Source: Pseudoalteromonas lipolytica
GTDB lineage: Bacteria; Pseudomonadota; Gammaproteobacteria; Enterobacterales; Alteromonadaceae
Assembly: GCF_001306915.1 (NCBI RefSeq)
Contig: NZ_LJTC01000007.1
Location: 1-64,000 of the forward strand
Length of the DNA: 64,000 bases
Direction of reading: 5' to 3'
A program made the translations under genes and the position numbers. Shown piece after piece: positions 29,495 through 39,066 of this stretch (positions within the stretch are counted from its first letter, which is position 1; every line of letters starts with the position of its first letter). Under the pieces are notes generated by a model that worked only from the letters and a program-made list of their open reading frames with translations, was not told where the DNA came from and did not search any database.

Positions 29495-30357
29495 AAACTC
29501 AGTGTCCACGCGTAACAAAGTACAAAGATTGGCGCAGCTGCGGTTAAGCTATCGATACGGTCTAAAATACCGCCGTGACCAGGTAAACATGAACCGCTGT
29601 CTTTCAAGCCAACTTCTCGTTTAAACATACTTTCGAGTAAATCGCCTACGGCTGAGAATAACGCGATAAATGCAGTCATCACGGCATAGATTGGCCAAAC
29701 ACTCATATCAACATTAGTGAAGTGACAAAATGCTAAAACAAAAACAACCGAAGCTACTACACCACCTAATAAACCTTCAATCGTTTTATTAGGACTTACC
29801 TTTGGCATTAGTTTACGTTTACCTAAGTTTTTACCAGTAAAGTAAGCACCAATATCAGCGCTCCATACAATACCAAGTACAACTAAAATTAACATTGAAC
29901 CAAAGTGAGTAGATTCACCATACCCTGCGCTACGTAGTGTATTTAGTGCAAGCCAAAGTGGCACTAGCGTTAAAAAGCCTGCAATGGCACGCATTACAAT
30001 GCCTTCATTCCAAGCCTTTGCCATAGCTGGGTAGCGCCAAACTAAATAAGTTGCCACAATCCACCATGCAAATGACAAGGTAAATAGGTAGTTTGCATCA
30101 CCCACTAATTGACCATTTTGCCAAAGTGATTCAATGGGCCAATGCCAGTTAAGTAATGCCAAAAATGCAGCCGTTGCTGCAACAAATCCAAAACGTTTAA
30201 CTTTATCGCATAGGCCCATAAATGCAGACCATTCCCACGCACCGAGCAAAACAATACCAGCGGCGATATAACTAAATAGTGTTAATGGGGTATAAAAAAC
30301 CAAAATAAGTGCAAGTGGTGCCAACACGAGCGAGGTTAAAATTCGTTGTTTTAGCAA
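29491..30357 (-). CDS. cdsA: Phosphatidate cytidylyltransferase
   Basis: 288 residues (E. coli 285), a polytopic inner membrane protein with the CDP-diglyceride synthase signature near the C-terminus ([20 protein letters not shown]). It makes CDP-diacylglycerol for all phospholipids. The likely start is TTG 30357, eight bases after GAAGG; no ATG is available. It lies between uppS and dxr as in enterobacteria. Confidence 0.96.
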   Translation of the reverse strand: MLKQRILTSLVLAPLALILVFYTPLTLFSYIAAGIVLLGAWEWSAFMGLCDKVKRFGFVAATAAFLALLNWHWPIESLWQNGQLVGDANYLFTLSFAWWIVATYLVWRYPAMAKAWNEGIVMRAIAGFLTLVPLWLALNTLRSAGYGESTHFGSMLILVVLGIVWSADIGAYFTGKNLGKRKLMPKVSPNKTIEGLLGGVVASVVFVLAFCHFTNVDMSVWPIYAVMTAFIALFSAVGDLLESMFKREVGLKDSGSCLPGHGGILDRIDSLTAAAPIFVLCYAWTLSL

Positions 30358-30379
30358 TGTGTGTACCTTCAACTAGTAA

Positions 30380-31141
30380 TTAGGTCTCGGCGAGTAATTG
30401 TTTTATTTGTTCGCCTGTACAACCAAATCGTCGCTCTCTGGCAACGTAACATGCGATAGCGTCAGCAAATGCAGCTTCATTGAAGTCTGGCCAAAGCGTA
30501 TCGGTAAAGTAAAGCTCAGCATAAGCCGCTTGCCATAAAAGGAAATTACTGATGCGTAAATCTCCACCGGTGCGGATCATTAAATCAAGCTCACCTTGGT
30601 CGGCCATACTCATTTGTTCAGCCATTAGCTCTTCAGTAATATCTTCTGCGGCCATTTCACCGGCTGCGACTTTTTTCGCAAGCGTTGTTGCGGCGTTAGT
30701 AATATCCCAACGTCCACCATAATTAGCTGCCACGTTTAACTGTAGACCCGTATTATTACGAGTTAATTCATGGGCTGCATCAACTTTATTGCGCAAACCT
30801 TCTGAAAAGCGTGATAAATCACCAATTATGTTTAGCTTTACATTATTTTTATGAAGTTTTTTAACTTCTTTGCCCAGTACAAATAAAAATAGCTCCATGA
30901 GCGTATTTACTTCGTCTTCTGGACGTCGCCAATTTTCGCTACTAAATGCGAATAGTGTTAACGACTGTATACCTAAGCGAGTACAAAATTGCACTGATTG
31001 ACGAACCGCATCAACGCCCTTTTTGTGCCCATAAACACGTGGGCGATTTTTCGCTTGTGCCCAACGTCCGTTGCCATCCATGATTATAGCGACATGCTTA
31101 GGCAAACTTTGCTGGGAAATTTTATCAGCGTTAAGAACCAT
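30380..31141 (-). CDS. uppS: Undecaprenyl diphosphate synthase
   Basis: 253 residues from ATG 31141, exactly the E. coli length. Z-type prenyltransferase motifs are present: [13 protein letters not shown] (catalytic Asp), FSSENWRRP and the C-terminal [19 protein letters not shown] parts. It makes C55-PP, the lipid carrier for peptidoglycan and O-antigen. An in-frame ATG at 31159 and a TTG at 31198 also exist, but these overlap the terminator hairpin at 31160-31195. Confidence 0.96.
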   Translation of the reverse strand: MVLNADKISQQSLPKHVAIIMDGNGRWAQAKNRPRVYGHKKGVDAVRQSVQFCTRLGIQSLTLFAFSSENWRRPEDEVNTLMELFLFVLGKEVKKLHKNNVKLNIIGDLSRFSEGLRNKVDAAHELTRNNTGLQLNVAANYGGRWDITNAATTLAKKVAAGEMAAEDITEELMAEQMSMADQGELDLMIRTGGDLRISNFLLWQAAYAELYFTDTLWPDFNEAAFADAIACYVARERRFGCTGEQIKQLLAET

Positions 31142-31159
31142 AAATATCGAGTATTCCAT

Positions 31160-31195
31160 AAAAAAACGCCGTCTAGTATACCCTAGACGGCGTTT
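31160..31195 (-). terminator. Intrinsic terminator between frr and uppS
   Basis: aacgccgtctag (31165-31176) pairs with ctagacggcgtt (31183-31194), a perfect 12-bp stem. On the minus strand it runs into ttttttt directly before an ATG. It should end frr transcription, so uppS-cdsA-dxr would need readthrough or an internal promoter. Confidence 0.85.
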
Positions 31196-31263
31196 CAAAA
31201 CTAATAAATTTAGTTACGCCTGTTTACTTACAGAATCAGTGTCTGAAAGATAAACAGCAGCGA

Positions 31264-31821
31264 TTAGATTTCCATTAACTCAGCTTCTTTTGCAGCTAGT
31301 TGTGCGTCCATCTCTTTGATGAACTTATCAGTAAGCTTTTGGATCTCGTCTTCTGCTTGACGTGCTTCATCTTCAGAAATATCTTTTTCTTTCAATAAGC
31401 TCTTAATGTCGCCATTTGCATCACGACGGATGTTACGTACCGCAACACGACCGCTTTCAACTTCGCCACGTACGATTTTGATAAGGTCTTTACGACGCTC
31501 TTCTGTAAGTGGAGGAAGTGGAACACGAATAACAGTACCTGCAGACATTGGGTTTAAACCTAAATCTGAAGCCATGATCGCTTTTTCTACTGCTTGCGCT
31601 AGTGACTTATCAAACACGCTAATTGCAAGTGTACGAGAGTCTTCAATTGTTACGTTAGCAACTTGGTTTAATGGCGTGTCAGCACCGTAGTAAGACACTT
31701 GAATACCGTCAAGTAATGCTGGGTGCGCACGGCCTGTGCGAATTTTAGATAATTGACTGCCTAGTGCCGCAACACTTTTTTGCATACGTTCTGACGCATC
31801 TTTTTTGATATCGTTAATCAC
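31264..31821 (-). CDS. frr: Ribosome recycling factor
   Basis: 185 residues, the standard RRF length. It has the long three-helix bundle split by a small domain, with [22 protein letters not shown] and the [11 protein letters not shown] segment. With EF-G it splits the post-termination ribosome. It sits 14 bp after pyrH and is closed by the terminator at 31160-31195. Confidence 0.98.
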   Translation of the reverse strand: MINDIKKDASERMQKSVAALGSQLSKIRTGRAHPALLDGIQVSYYGADTPLNQVANVTIEDSRTLAISVFDKSLAQAVEKAIMASDLGLNPMSAGTVIRVPLPPLTEERRKDLIKIVRGEVESGRVAVRNIRRDANGDIKSLLKEKDISEDEARQAEDEIQKLTDKFIKEMDAQLAAKEAELMEI

Positions 31822-31835
31822 GGTTCAATCCTAAT

Positions 31836-32585
31836 CTATTTGCTAGTTTCATCTGAGGCTTGTGAAGAGATAAGCGTTCCTTCATCTTCGCCCATAATAA
31901 CACGCTTAAGCGCGCCTGATTTATTCATGTTAAATACGCTTAATGGCATGTTGTGGTCACGCGCCAGCGTAAATGCAGCTAAATCCATAACCTTAAGCTC
32001 TTTATCAATGATTTCATTGTAGCTTAAGTGGCGATATAGTGTAGCGTCTGGGTTTTTCACTGGATCATCAGAGTAAACACCATCCACTTTAGTCGCTTTG
32101 ATTACAGTATCTGCTTCAATTTCAATACCACGTAAACACGCTGCTGAGTCAGTCGTGAAGAATGGGTTACCTGTACCCGCTGAGAAAATTACAACGCGGC
32201 CAGATTTTAATAGGCTGATAGCTTCTGCCCAGTTGTAAGCATCACACACACCGTTCAGTGGGATAGCAGACATTAAACGACAATTTACAAATGCACGGTG
32301 CAGTGCATCACGCATTGCTAAACCATTCATTACAGTCGCAAGCATGCCCATGTGGTCGCCAACTACGCGGTTCATACCCGCTTCTGCTAATGAACCACCA
32401 CGCAAGAAGTTACCGCCACCGATAACTAAACCTACTTCTACGTCGAGCTCTACAAGTTCTTTAATTTCTTGAGCCATACGGTCAAGTACTTTTGGGTCGA
32501 TGCCGAAGCCTTCGTCTCCCATTAATGCTTCACCGCTAAGTTTAAGAAGAACACGTCTAAAAATAGGTTTACGATTGATAGTCAT
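31836..32585 (-). CDS. pyrH: UMP kinase
   Basis: 249 residues. Bacterial UMP kinase (amino acid kinase fold): [13 protein letters not shown], the [13 protein letters not shown] phosphate loop, and the VDGVYSDDP region. It phosphorylates UMP to UDP in the cytosol. ATG 32585 ([11 protein letters not shown]) is chosen because the longer frame (to 32642) reads back through the tsf terminator. It is followed by frr. Confidence 0.97.
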   Translation of the reverse strand: MTINRKPIFRRVLLKLSGEALMGDEGFGIDPKVLDRMAQEIKELVELDVEVGLVIGGGNFLRGGSLAEAGMNRVVGDHMGMLATVMNGLAMRDALHRAFVNCRLMSAIPLNGVCDAYNWAEAISLLKSGRVVIFSAGTGNPFFTTDSAACLRGIEIEADTVIKATKVDGVYSDDPVKNPDATLYRHLSYNEIIDKELKVMDLAAFTLARDHNMPLSVFNMNKSGALKRVIMGEDEGTLISSQASDETSK

Positions 32586-32616
32586 AATATTTGGGCCAGC
32601 CTTAGTAATGAGATAA

Positions 32617-32658
32617 AAAATAACCGCGCTATGGTTACACATAAAACGCGGTTATTTT
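32617..32658 (-). terminator. Intrinsic terminator after tsf
   Basis: aaaataaccgcg (32617-32628) pairs with cgcggttatttt (32647-32658) around an 18-base loop. On the minus strand it is followed by tttatct. It separates rpsB-tsf from pyrH. Confidence 0.82.
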
Positions 32659-32736
32659 AAAGAATTTTCATCAGTGACGCAAAAGCTAATAGCAGATTAA
32701 TTTCATCTTATTGCCCTACGTCACTAAGTTAGAAAA

Positions 32737-33588
32737 TTACTCGCCTTTTGCAGCAGCGATTTGAGCAGCTACTTCAGCAGCGAAGTCTTCTTCTTTACGC
32801 TCGATACCTTCACCAACTTCTAAACGGATGAAGTTAGTAACAGTTGCGCCTTTCTCTTTAAGAATTTCGCCAACTGATTTTTTAGGTTCCATGATGAAAG
32901 CTTGACCAGTAAGAGAGATCTCACCAGTGAATTTCTTCATACGACCGATAACCATTTTCTCAGCGATTTCAGCAGGCTTGCCTTCGTTCATCGCGATATC
33001 GATTTGAACTGCTTTTTCTTTTTCAACAACGTCAGCTGGTACGTCTTCTGGGTTTACGAACTCAGGCTTAGACGCAGCTACGTGCATAGCAACTTGCTTA
33101 AGTGTTTCTTCGTCAGCTTCACCAACTACAACAACACCGATACGGTCGCCGTGGCGGTAAGAAGAAAGCTTGTCACCGTCGATGTACTCAACGCGACGAA
33201 CATTGATGTTTTCACCGATTTTAGCAACTAGCGCAACACGAGTTTCTTCGAATTGTGCTTTAAGTGCATCGATGTCTGCTTTAGATTCTGCAGCAGCGTC
33301 AAGAACTTGGTTAGCAAAACCAAGGAAGTTAGCGTCTTTAGCAACGAAGTCAGTTTGACAGTTAACTTCAAGAAGTGCAGCGAAACCGTTACCTTCTTTG
33401 ATTAAGATTGTACCTTCAGCAGCGATGTTACCTGCTTTTTTAGCAGCCTTTGCAGCACCGCTCTTACGCATGTTTTCGATCGCTAACTCGATGTCACCGT
33501 TAGTTTCAGTTAACGCTTTTTTACAATCCATCATGCCAGCGCCAGTACGCTCGCGTAATTCTTTAACTAGGGCAGCAGTTACAGCCAT
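32737..33588 (-). CDS. tsf: Elongation factor Ts
   Basis: 283 residues (E. coli 283). N-terminal UBA-like domain ([20 protein letters not shown]), the [10 protein letters not shown] core that contacts EF-Tu, and a C-terminal module. It is the nucleotide exchange factor for EF-Tu. It lies ~100 bp downstream of rpsB with hairpins between, and a terminator follows. Confidence 0.98.
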   Translation of the reverse strand: MAVTAALVKELRERTGAGMMDCKKALTETNGDIELAIENMRKSGAAKAAKKAGNIAAEGTILIKEGNGFAALLEVNCQTDFVAKDANFLGFANQVLDAAAESKADIDALKAQFEETRVALVAKIGENINVRRVEYIDGDKLSSYRHGDRIGVVVVGEADEETLKQVAMHVAASKPEFVNPEDVPADVVEKEKAVQIDIAMNEGKPAEIAEKMVIGRMKKFTGEISLTGQAFIMEPKKSVGEILKEKGATVTNFIRLEVGEGIERKEEDFAAEVAAQIAAAKGE

Positions 33589-33620
33589 TAGAATATCCTC
33601 AATTGAATTCTGTTATAGGG

Positions 33621-33679
33621 AAGCGGTATAGGCCGCTTAACAAGAATAACAAGTCTTCATCTTAATTAGATGAAGACTT
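33621..33679 (-). promoter_or_regulatory. rpsB-tsf intergenic hairpins (attenuator-like)
   Basis: Two stems lie between rpsB and tsf. One is aagtcttcatc/gatgaagactt at 33651-33679 (perfect 11-bp stem, 7-base loop). The other is aagcgg/ccgctt at 33621-33638. The first lacks a strong U tract, so partial termination or RNA processing that adjusts the S2:EF-Ts ratio is likely, as in enterobacteria. That role is inferred. Confidence 0.6.
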
Positions 33680-33691
33680 GATGACAGCTAA

Positions 33692-34420
33692 TTACTCAGC
33701 TTCTACGAAGTCGTCTTTCTCAGCTTGAGCAACGATGTTGTTCTCACGACCTTCAGTGATCGCAGCTGATACAGCGCCTGTGTAAAGTTGGATAGCACGG
33801 ATCGCATCGTCGTTACCAGGTACGATGTAATCAACACCGTCTGGGTTAGAGTTAGTATCAACGATAGCAACAACTGGAATACCTAGGTTGTTAGCTTCAC
33901 GGATAGCGATGTGCTCGTGGTCTGCATCGATAACGAAAAGCGCGTCTGGAAGACCGCCCATGTCTTTGATACCACCAAGGCTCTTTTCAAGCTTTTCCAT
34001 TTCACGAGTAAGCATTAACGCTTCTTTCTTAGTTAATTTCTCAAAAGTACCGTCTTGGCTTTGCGCTTCAAGGTCTTTAAGACGCTTGATTGATTGACGA
34101 ACTGTTTTCCAGTTAGTCAACATACCACCTAACCAACGGTGGTTTACGTAGAACTGCTCGCTTTGAAGAGCGGCTTCTTTAACTGCTTCGCTTGCTGCGC
34201 GCTTAGTACCAACGAAAAGTACTTTACCTTTGTTTGAAGCTGCGTTCGATAAGAACTTAAGTGCTTCGTTGAACATTGGTACAGTTTGCTCTAGGTTGAT
34301 GATATGTACACGGTTACGAGCGCCGAAGATGAAAGGCTTCATCTTAGGGTTCCAGTAACGTGCCTGGTGACCAAAGTGAACACCAGCTTGAAGCATATCG
34401 CGCATTGAAACGTTTGCCAT
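33692..34420 (-). CDS. rpsB: 30S ribosomal protein S2
   Basis: 242 residues (E. coli 241). Starts [27 protein letters not shown], with the central coiled region and the [16 protein letters not shown] and [15 protein letters not shown] segments near the C-terminus. It is a component of the small subunit. The gene has a long leader and its own strong promoter on the minus strand, divergent from map. Confidence 0.98.
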   Translation of the reverse strand: MANVSMRDMLQAGVHFGHQARYWNPKMKPFIFGARNRVHIINLEQTVPMFNEALKFLSNAASNKGKVLFVGTKRAASEAVKEAALQSEQFYVNHRWLGGMLTNWKTVRQSIKRLKDLEAQSQDGTFEKLTKKEALMLTREMEKLEKSLGGIKDMGGLPDALFVIDADHEHIAIREANNLGIPVVAIVDTNSNPDGVDYIVPGNDDAIRAIQLYTGAVSAAITEGRENNIVAQAEKDDFVEAE

Positions 34421-34598
34421 TTGTATAATCCTCTATAATTTAGGGTTAGGCCTCCACATATCCCATAGCACCAACACCGCAGTTAATTTGTAACTTAAGT
34501 GCACCCAAGTGTATGTGACGATACGTGTGTGTGTTAAAATAAAATTGTGTTTGCCTTAAATACAAAAAATCAGTTAAGAATTTATTTGTAAAAAGACG
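34421..34598 (-). promoter_or_regulatory. rpsB 5' leader, possible S2 autoregulatory RNA
   Basis: From the predicted start near 34598 to the rpsB ATG there is a ~178-nt untranslated leader. It ends with a tgtggaggcctaaccc segment resembling the conserved element upstream of rpsB in gammaproteobacteria, where S2 represses its own operon. The leader also contains a GT/AC-rich stretch (34500-34540) able to fold. No structure was computed. Confidence 0.45.
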
Positions 34599-34604
34599 GC
34601 GCGC

Positions 34605-34633
34605 TTTATACCATATTAAAATTGAAAACTCAA
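34605..34633 (-). promoter_or_regulatory. rpsB promoter
   Basis: On the minus strand TTGAGT (34628-34633) and TATAAA (34605-34610) are spaced by exactly 17 bp. A GCGCGCC discriminator follows, typical of stringently controlled ribosomal promoters. Confidence 0.75.
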
Positions 34634-34691
34634 CGTCTAGTGCAAAATTTGTGCACTAAAAACTGACCTGAAAAACAACTTTGGAGCCTCA

Positions 34692-35477
34692 ATGAGTGCT
34701 GTGATCAAGACCCCTGAAGAAATCGAAAAAATGCGTGTTGCCGGGCGCTTAGCCGCCGAGGTACTAGAAATGATAGAACCGCATGTGGTGCCAGGTGTAA
34801 CCACAGATGAACTAAATACAATTTGTCATGATTATATTGTTAATGTTCAAGATGCTATTCCAGCACCGCTTAATTATCACGGTTTCCCAAAATCAATTTG
34901 CACCTCAGTGAACCATGTAATTTGTCACGGTATTCCAAATGACAAACCACTTAAAGAAGGCGATAGCGTAAATATCGACGTGACTGTGATCAAAGATGGC
35001 TATCACGGTGATACATCGAAGATGTTCCACGTTGGTACACCTAACATTCAAGGCAAGCGCCTTGCAGATATCACTCAAGAAAGCCTATACCTTGCAATTA
35101 AAATGGTTAAACCAGGCGTACGCTTAGGTGATATTGGTGCTGCAATTCAAAAATACGCAGAAAGCTTTAGCTATTCTATCGTTCGTGAATATTGTGGTCA
35201 CGGCATTGGTGCTGAGTTCCACGAAGAACCTCAAGTAATGCACTACGGTAAACCAGGTACTGGTGAAGTATTAAAAGCAGGTATGTGCTTAACAATCGAA
35301 CCTATGGTTAATGCTGGTAAACGCCAATGTAAGCTACTTAAAGACAACTGGACAGTTGTAACAAAAGACCGTTCATTGTCTGCACAGTGGGAACATACAC
35401 TGTTAGTGACTGAAAATGGTGTTGAAATTTTAACGCTCCGATCAGATGATACTATTGACAGGATCATCGAACACTAG
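34692..35477 (+). CDS. map: Methionine aminopeptidase, type I
   Basis: 261 residues (E. coli 264). Metal ligands of the pita-bread fold are present: Asp in NIDVTVIKDGYHGDTS (two Asp), His in GHGIGAEFHEEP, Glu in CLTIEPM and Glu in QWEHTLLV. It removes the initiator Met from nascent proteins. A GGAG site precedes the ATG. It is divergent from rpsB and followed 12 bp later by glnD. Confidence 0.98.
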   Translation: MSAVIKTPEEIEKMRVAGRLAAEVLEMIEPHVVPGVTTDELNTICHDYIVNVQDAIPAPLNYHGFPKSICTSVNHVICHGIPNDKPLKEGDSVNIDVTVIKDGYHGDTSKMFHVGTPNIQGKRLADITQESLYLAIKMVKPGVRLGDIGAAIQKYAESFSYSIVREYCGHGIGAEFHEEPQVMHYGKPGTGEVLKAGMCLTIEPMVNAGKRQCKLLKDNWTVVTKDRSLSAQWEHTLLVTENGVEILTLRSDDTIDRIIEH

Positions 35478-35489
35478 GAGCCAGCCCCA

Positions 35490-38108
35490 GTGGCATTACC
35501 CAATAAAGTAAAAAAGTTGCTCAGCCAAGCTGAGCAACTTAGCGATTATCGCGACTGTTCTAGTTATTTTTATAAATGGCTACAGAACGAATTCTCAAAA
35601 CAACCAGTTAGCAACTTAATTAATGCCCGCGCTGAGTTTATCGACCGCTTATTAATTAAACTGTTTCACGATTACGACCTTGCTCATGAAAGTGACTTAG
35701 CCCTGATTGCTGTGGGTGGTTATGGTCGTGGCGAACTGCACCCCTATTCCGATATCGACTTTATGTTGCTGGTAAGCGAGCAGCCAAGTGAAGCCGTGTG
35801 CGAGAAAATTGGCCAGTTCGTTACCATGCTTTGGGATCTAAATTTAGAAATTGGTCACAGCGTTCGCACTATAGAACAAGCATTAGAACAAAAACGTGAA
35901 GATGTGACATTTGCCACCAGCTTACTCGAAAGCCGATTAATTTTCGGTAACCATATCGAATTCGAAAAATTAAAAAATCATTTAATTGATACGCCGATTT
36001 GGCGCTCAGACGAATTCTTTTTGGCAAAAGTACAAGAACAAAGTTTACGCCATAAAAAATGCCATGGTACAGCTTATAACCTTGAGCCTAACATCAAAGA
36101 AAACCCAGGTGGCCTGCGCGACTTACAGACCATTATTTGGGTTGCTAAAAAGCACTTTAGAGCCGAAACATTACAAGAACTTATAAATCACGGCTATCTT
36201 ACTCACGAAGAATATCAAGAGCTGTCTGAGTGTTTAGAAAACCTATGGAACATTCGTTTTGCGCTACACATCGCTGCGGGTCGCTCTGAAAACCGCTTAT
36301 TGTTCGATCATCAGCCTAACGCCGCTGAAATTCTTGGCTTTGGTAGTGATGGTAAAGCCTCGGTCGAGCGCATGATGAAACGCTTATTTAGGATCATGAG
36401 CCGCGTACGTGAGCTTAACCAAATGCTGCTTTCATACTTTGAACAAAGCATTTTACCGGGTGCTGGTGAGTTACCTGTGATTGAGCTTGACCGTAACTTT
36501 GAGCGTATTGGTCATCAAATTCGTGTTAAGAATCCATCGGTGTTTTTCCGCCGTGATCAGCTCTTTGTATTGTTCGAGCATATTGCTGATAACCCAGAAA
36601 TCACCCATATTTACCCAAGTACCATACGTACAATGCGCCAAGTTCGCCGTCGTTTATTGGGGGATTTACAAGATTACGCCGCCTGTCGCGAAGCATTTTT
36701 GCGTTTAATCAAACACCCTAACGGTATGGGGCGCGCATTTACGCTGATGCACAAGCACGGTATTATCGCTGCCTACTTACCACAGTGGCGTAATATCTTT
36801 GGGCAAATGCAGTTCGATTTATTCCATGCCTACACCGTGGATGAACATACCCATAAACTCATCAACAATATTTATAAGTACTTTGATAAATCAAAAGTCA
36901 GCGAATTTCCGCTATGTAGTGAAATTGTCACTCGCATGGACAAGCCTGAGTTACTTTATTTAGCCGGTATTTTCCATGATATTGCTAAAGGTCGTGGTGG
37001 CGATCACTCTGAGCTTGGCTCAGTTGATGCAATCGCGTTTGCTAAGCTACACCGCTTCCCAGCCTCAGATGGCAAGCTTATTTCGTGGTTAGTGGCTAAT
37101 CACTTACTTATGTCGGTTACAGCGCAGCGCAAAGATATTAATGACCCAGATGTGATTAAAGACTTTGCAAGTAAAGTGAAAAATGAGCGTCAGCTTGATT
37201 ACTTGTACTGCTTAACCTTGGCCGATATTCGCGCAACTAACGATAACCTGTGGAACGATTGGAAAAATACCCTACTACGTGAGCTATATTTACACACCCA
37301 GCGAGCGCTTCGTTTAGGGCTTGAAAACCCAATGGACCAACGTGACCAAATACGTGATAAAAAACAGCAAGCCAAACAGCGCTTACTGAACCACGGTTGT
37401 AACGAAGATCAAATCGACTTAATTTGGAGTCGCTTTAAAGCCAATTATTTTACTGCTTTTAGCGAGCAACAGATTTCGTGGCACACAGAGCACTTACTAA
37501 GCTGTGACGACTTAAGCCAGCCTAGCGTTGCCGTGTCTAACACCGCAATGCATGGTGGTACACAAGTATTTGCTTATAGCCCTTACTCGGGCAGTTTATT
37601 CTCACGTTTAGTGAGTGTGATTGGTTCGAAAAAAGCGCAAATTCAACATGCGCAAGTACTGACCACAAAAGATGGCTACGTGCTATTTAGCTTTGTTATT
37701 TTAGAGGTCAATGGTGACCCGATTGCGAGTAACCGTTCGCAAGGCATTAAACGTGCTTTAGATCTTGCAATTAGCGACCCGAAAAAGAAAATTCGCCTTA
37801 AAAAGAATCGCTCACAGCGCTTCAAAGACTTTAATATCAAACCAAAAATTGTGCTTAGACCGCATGCCCGTAAAGACCGCAGTTTAATTGAAATTCAGGC
37901 GGTGGATATTCCGGGTCTATTAACAAAAATTGCGGAAGTATTTCAAGCGCATTTATTACATATTCATGCCGCACGGATCACCACAGTTGGTGAACGTGCA
38001 GAAGATTTCTTCGTAGTATCAAATAATGAATACCAAGCATTAACAGACGAAGAACAGGCTAAAATTCATCAAGCATTGCGTAAAAAACTCAACGCAGAAA
38101 CCGAATAA
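35490..38108 (+). CDS. glnD: Bifunctional uridylyltransferase/uridylyl-removing enzyme GlnD
   Basis: 872 residues (E. coli 890). Order: nucleotidyltransferase domain with GGYGRGELHPYSDID near 75-90; the HD phosphohydrolase domain with FHDIAKGRGGDHSELG near 495-510; and two C-terminal ACT domains (about 690-760 and 800-870) that sense glutamine. It uridylylates PII proteins at low nitrogen and reverses this when glutamine is high. The start is GTG 35490 after AGGAG. It lies between map and dapD, as in enterobacteria. Confidence 0.98.
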   Translation: MALPNKVKKLLSQAEQLSDYRDCSSYFYKWLQNEFSKQPVSNLINARAEFIDRLLIKLFHDYDLAHESDLALIAVGGYGRGELHPYSDIDFMLLVSEQPSEAVCEKIGQFVTMLWDLNLEIGHSVRTIEQALEQKREDVTFATSLLESRLIFGNHIEFEKLKNHLIDTPIWRSDEFFLAKVQEQSLRHKKCHGTAYNLEPNIKENPGGLRDLQTIIWVAKKHFRAETLQELINHGYLTHEEYQELSECLENLWNIRFALHIAAGRSENRLLFDHQPNAAEILGFGSDGKASVERMMKRLFRIMSRVRELNQMLLSYFEQSILPGAGELPVIELDRNFERIGHQIRVKNPSVFFRRDQLFVLFEHIADNPEITHIYPSTIRTMRQVRRRLLGDLQDYAACREAFLRLIKHPNGMGRAFTLMHKHGIIAAYLPQWRNIFGQMQFDLFHAYTVDEHTHKLINNIYKYFDKSKVSEFPLCSEIVTRMDKPELLYLAGIFHDIAKGRGGDHSELGSVDAIAFAKLHRFPASDGKLISWLVANHLLMSVTAQRKDINDPDVIKDFASKVKNERQLDYLYCLTLADIRATNDNLWNDWKNTLLRELYLHTQRALRLGLENPMDQRDQIRDKKQQAKQRLLNHGCNEDQIDLIWSRFKANYFTAFSEQQISWHTEHLLSCDDLSQPSVAVSNTAMHGGTQVFAYSPYSGSLFSRLVSVIGSKKAQIQHAQVLTTKDGYVLFSFVILEVNGDPIASNRSQGIKRALDLAISDPKKKIRLKKNRSQRFKDFNIKPKIVLRPHARKDRSLIEIQAVDIPGLLTKIAEVFQAHLLHIHAARITTVGERAEDFFVVSNNEYQALTDEEQAKIHQALRKKLNAETE

Positions 38109-38117
38109 GAGGATCTT

Positions 38118-38945
38118 ATGTCAGATTTAAAAACCATGATCGAAAACGCCTGGGACAACCGCGATAGCATCAGCCCAAGCACGGTATCAAGTGAAGTTAA
38201 ACAAGCTATTATCGACGCGCTTGAATTACTTGATAGCGGCGCTGCACGTGTTGCTGAAAAAATCAGTGGTGAGTGGGTTGTACATCAATGGTTAAAAAAA
38301 GCGGTGCTACTGTCTTTCCGTATTCGTGATAACCAACCAATGAGCGATGGTGTTAATCAGTTTTACGACAAAGTACCCCTTAAGTTTAGCGACTATACAC
38401 CAGAGCAATTCCAACAAGGCGGCATGCGTGTTGTGCCTAATGCTGTGGCACGTAAAGGCAGCTTTGTAGGTAAAAATGTGGTGTTAATGCCATCTTATGT
38501 CAACATTGGCGCCTACGTTGATGAAGGTACAATGGTTGATACATGGGCAACGGTTGGCTCATGTGCACAAATTGGTAAAAACGTTCACTTATCTGGCGGT
38601 GTAGGCATTGGTGGTGTACTTGAGCCACTACAAGCTAACCCAACTATTATTGAAGACAACTGCTTCATTGGCGCACGTTCTGAGATTGTTGAAGGCGTTG
38701 TAGTTGAAGAAGGCGCCGTTATCTCGATGGGTGTTTATATCAGCCAAAGCACACGTATCTATGACCGTGAAACTGGCGAAATCCATTACGGCCGAGTACC
38801 AGCAGGTGCGGTTGTTGTTCCAGGTTCACTTCCGTCAAAAGATGGTTCGCATAGCCTATACGCCGCCATCATCGTGAAAAAAGTGGATCAGCAAACTCGC
38901 GAAAAAGTAGGTATTAATGCCCTACTTCGCTCGATTGATGAATAA
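38118..38945 (+). CDS. dapD: 2,3,4,5-tetrahydropyridine-2,6-dicarboxylate N-succinyltransferase
   Basis: 275 residues (E. coli 274). An N-terminal helical domain is followed by left-handed beta-helix hexapeptide repeats ([20 protein letters not shown], and [11 protein letters not shown]). It succinylates tetrahydrodipicolinate in the lysine/diaminopimelate pathway, feeding peptidoglycan. It is the last gene of map-glnD-dapD. Heptad repeats begin 5 bases after its stop. Confidence 0.98.
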   Translation: MSDLKTMIENAWDNRDSISPSTVSSEVKQAIIDALELLDSGAARVAEKISGEWVVHQWLKKAVLLSFRIRDNQPMSDGVNQFYDKVPLKFSDYTPEQFQQGGMRVVPNAVARKGSFVGKNVVLMPSYVNIGAYVDEGTMVDTWATVGSCAQIGKNVHLSGGVGIGGVLEPLQANPTIIEDNCFIGARSEIVEGVVVEEGAVISMGVYISQSTRIYDRETGEIHYGRVPAGAVVVPGSLPSKDGSHSLYAAIIVKKVDQQTREKVGINALLRSIDE

Positions 38946-38950
38946 TAAAG

Positions 38951-39020
38951 CGGAGCTTTAAGCTGTCAGCCGTCAGCCGTCAGCCGTCAGCCGTCAGCCG
39001 TCAGCCGTCAGCTGTAAGTT
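38951..39020 (+). repeat. 7-bp tandem repeat array (GTCAGCC)n after dapD
   Basis: Six perfect GTCAGCC units run in phase from 38965 to 39006. Degenerate units follow (GTCAGCT, GTAAGTT) and precede (CGGAGCT, TTAAGCT). That makes ten heptads in register with consensus GTMAGCY. The array starts five bases after the dapD stop. Seven bases is not a helical turn and is not a multiple of 3, so it is unlikely to be coding. Confidence 0.9.
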
Positions 39021-39032
39021 TAAAAATTCAAG

Positions 39033-39066
39033 AAGCGCGATGCTAACTAGTTTCGCGCTTTTTTGT
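39033..39066 (+). terminator. Intrinsic terminator after dapD
   Basis: aagcgcga (39033-39040) pairs with tcgcgctt (39053-39060), followed by tttttt. It ends map-glnD-dapD and lies between two heptad arrays. Confidence 0.88.

Noticed and set aside
38965..39013. CRISPR or coding repeat from the GTCAGCC array
   Set aside because: The unit is 7 bp with no spacers and not a multiple of 3; stop codons occur around it and no ORF carries it.
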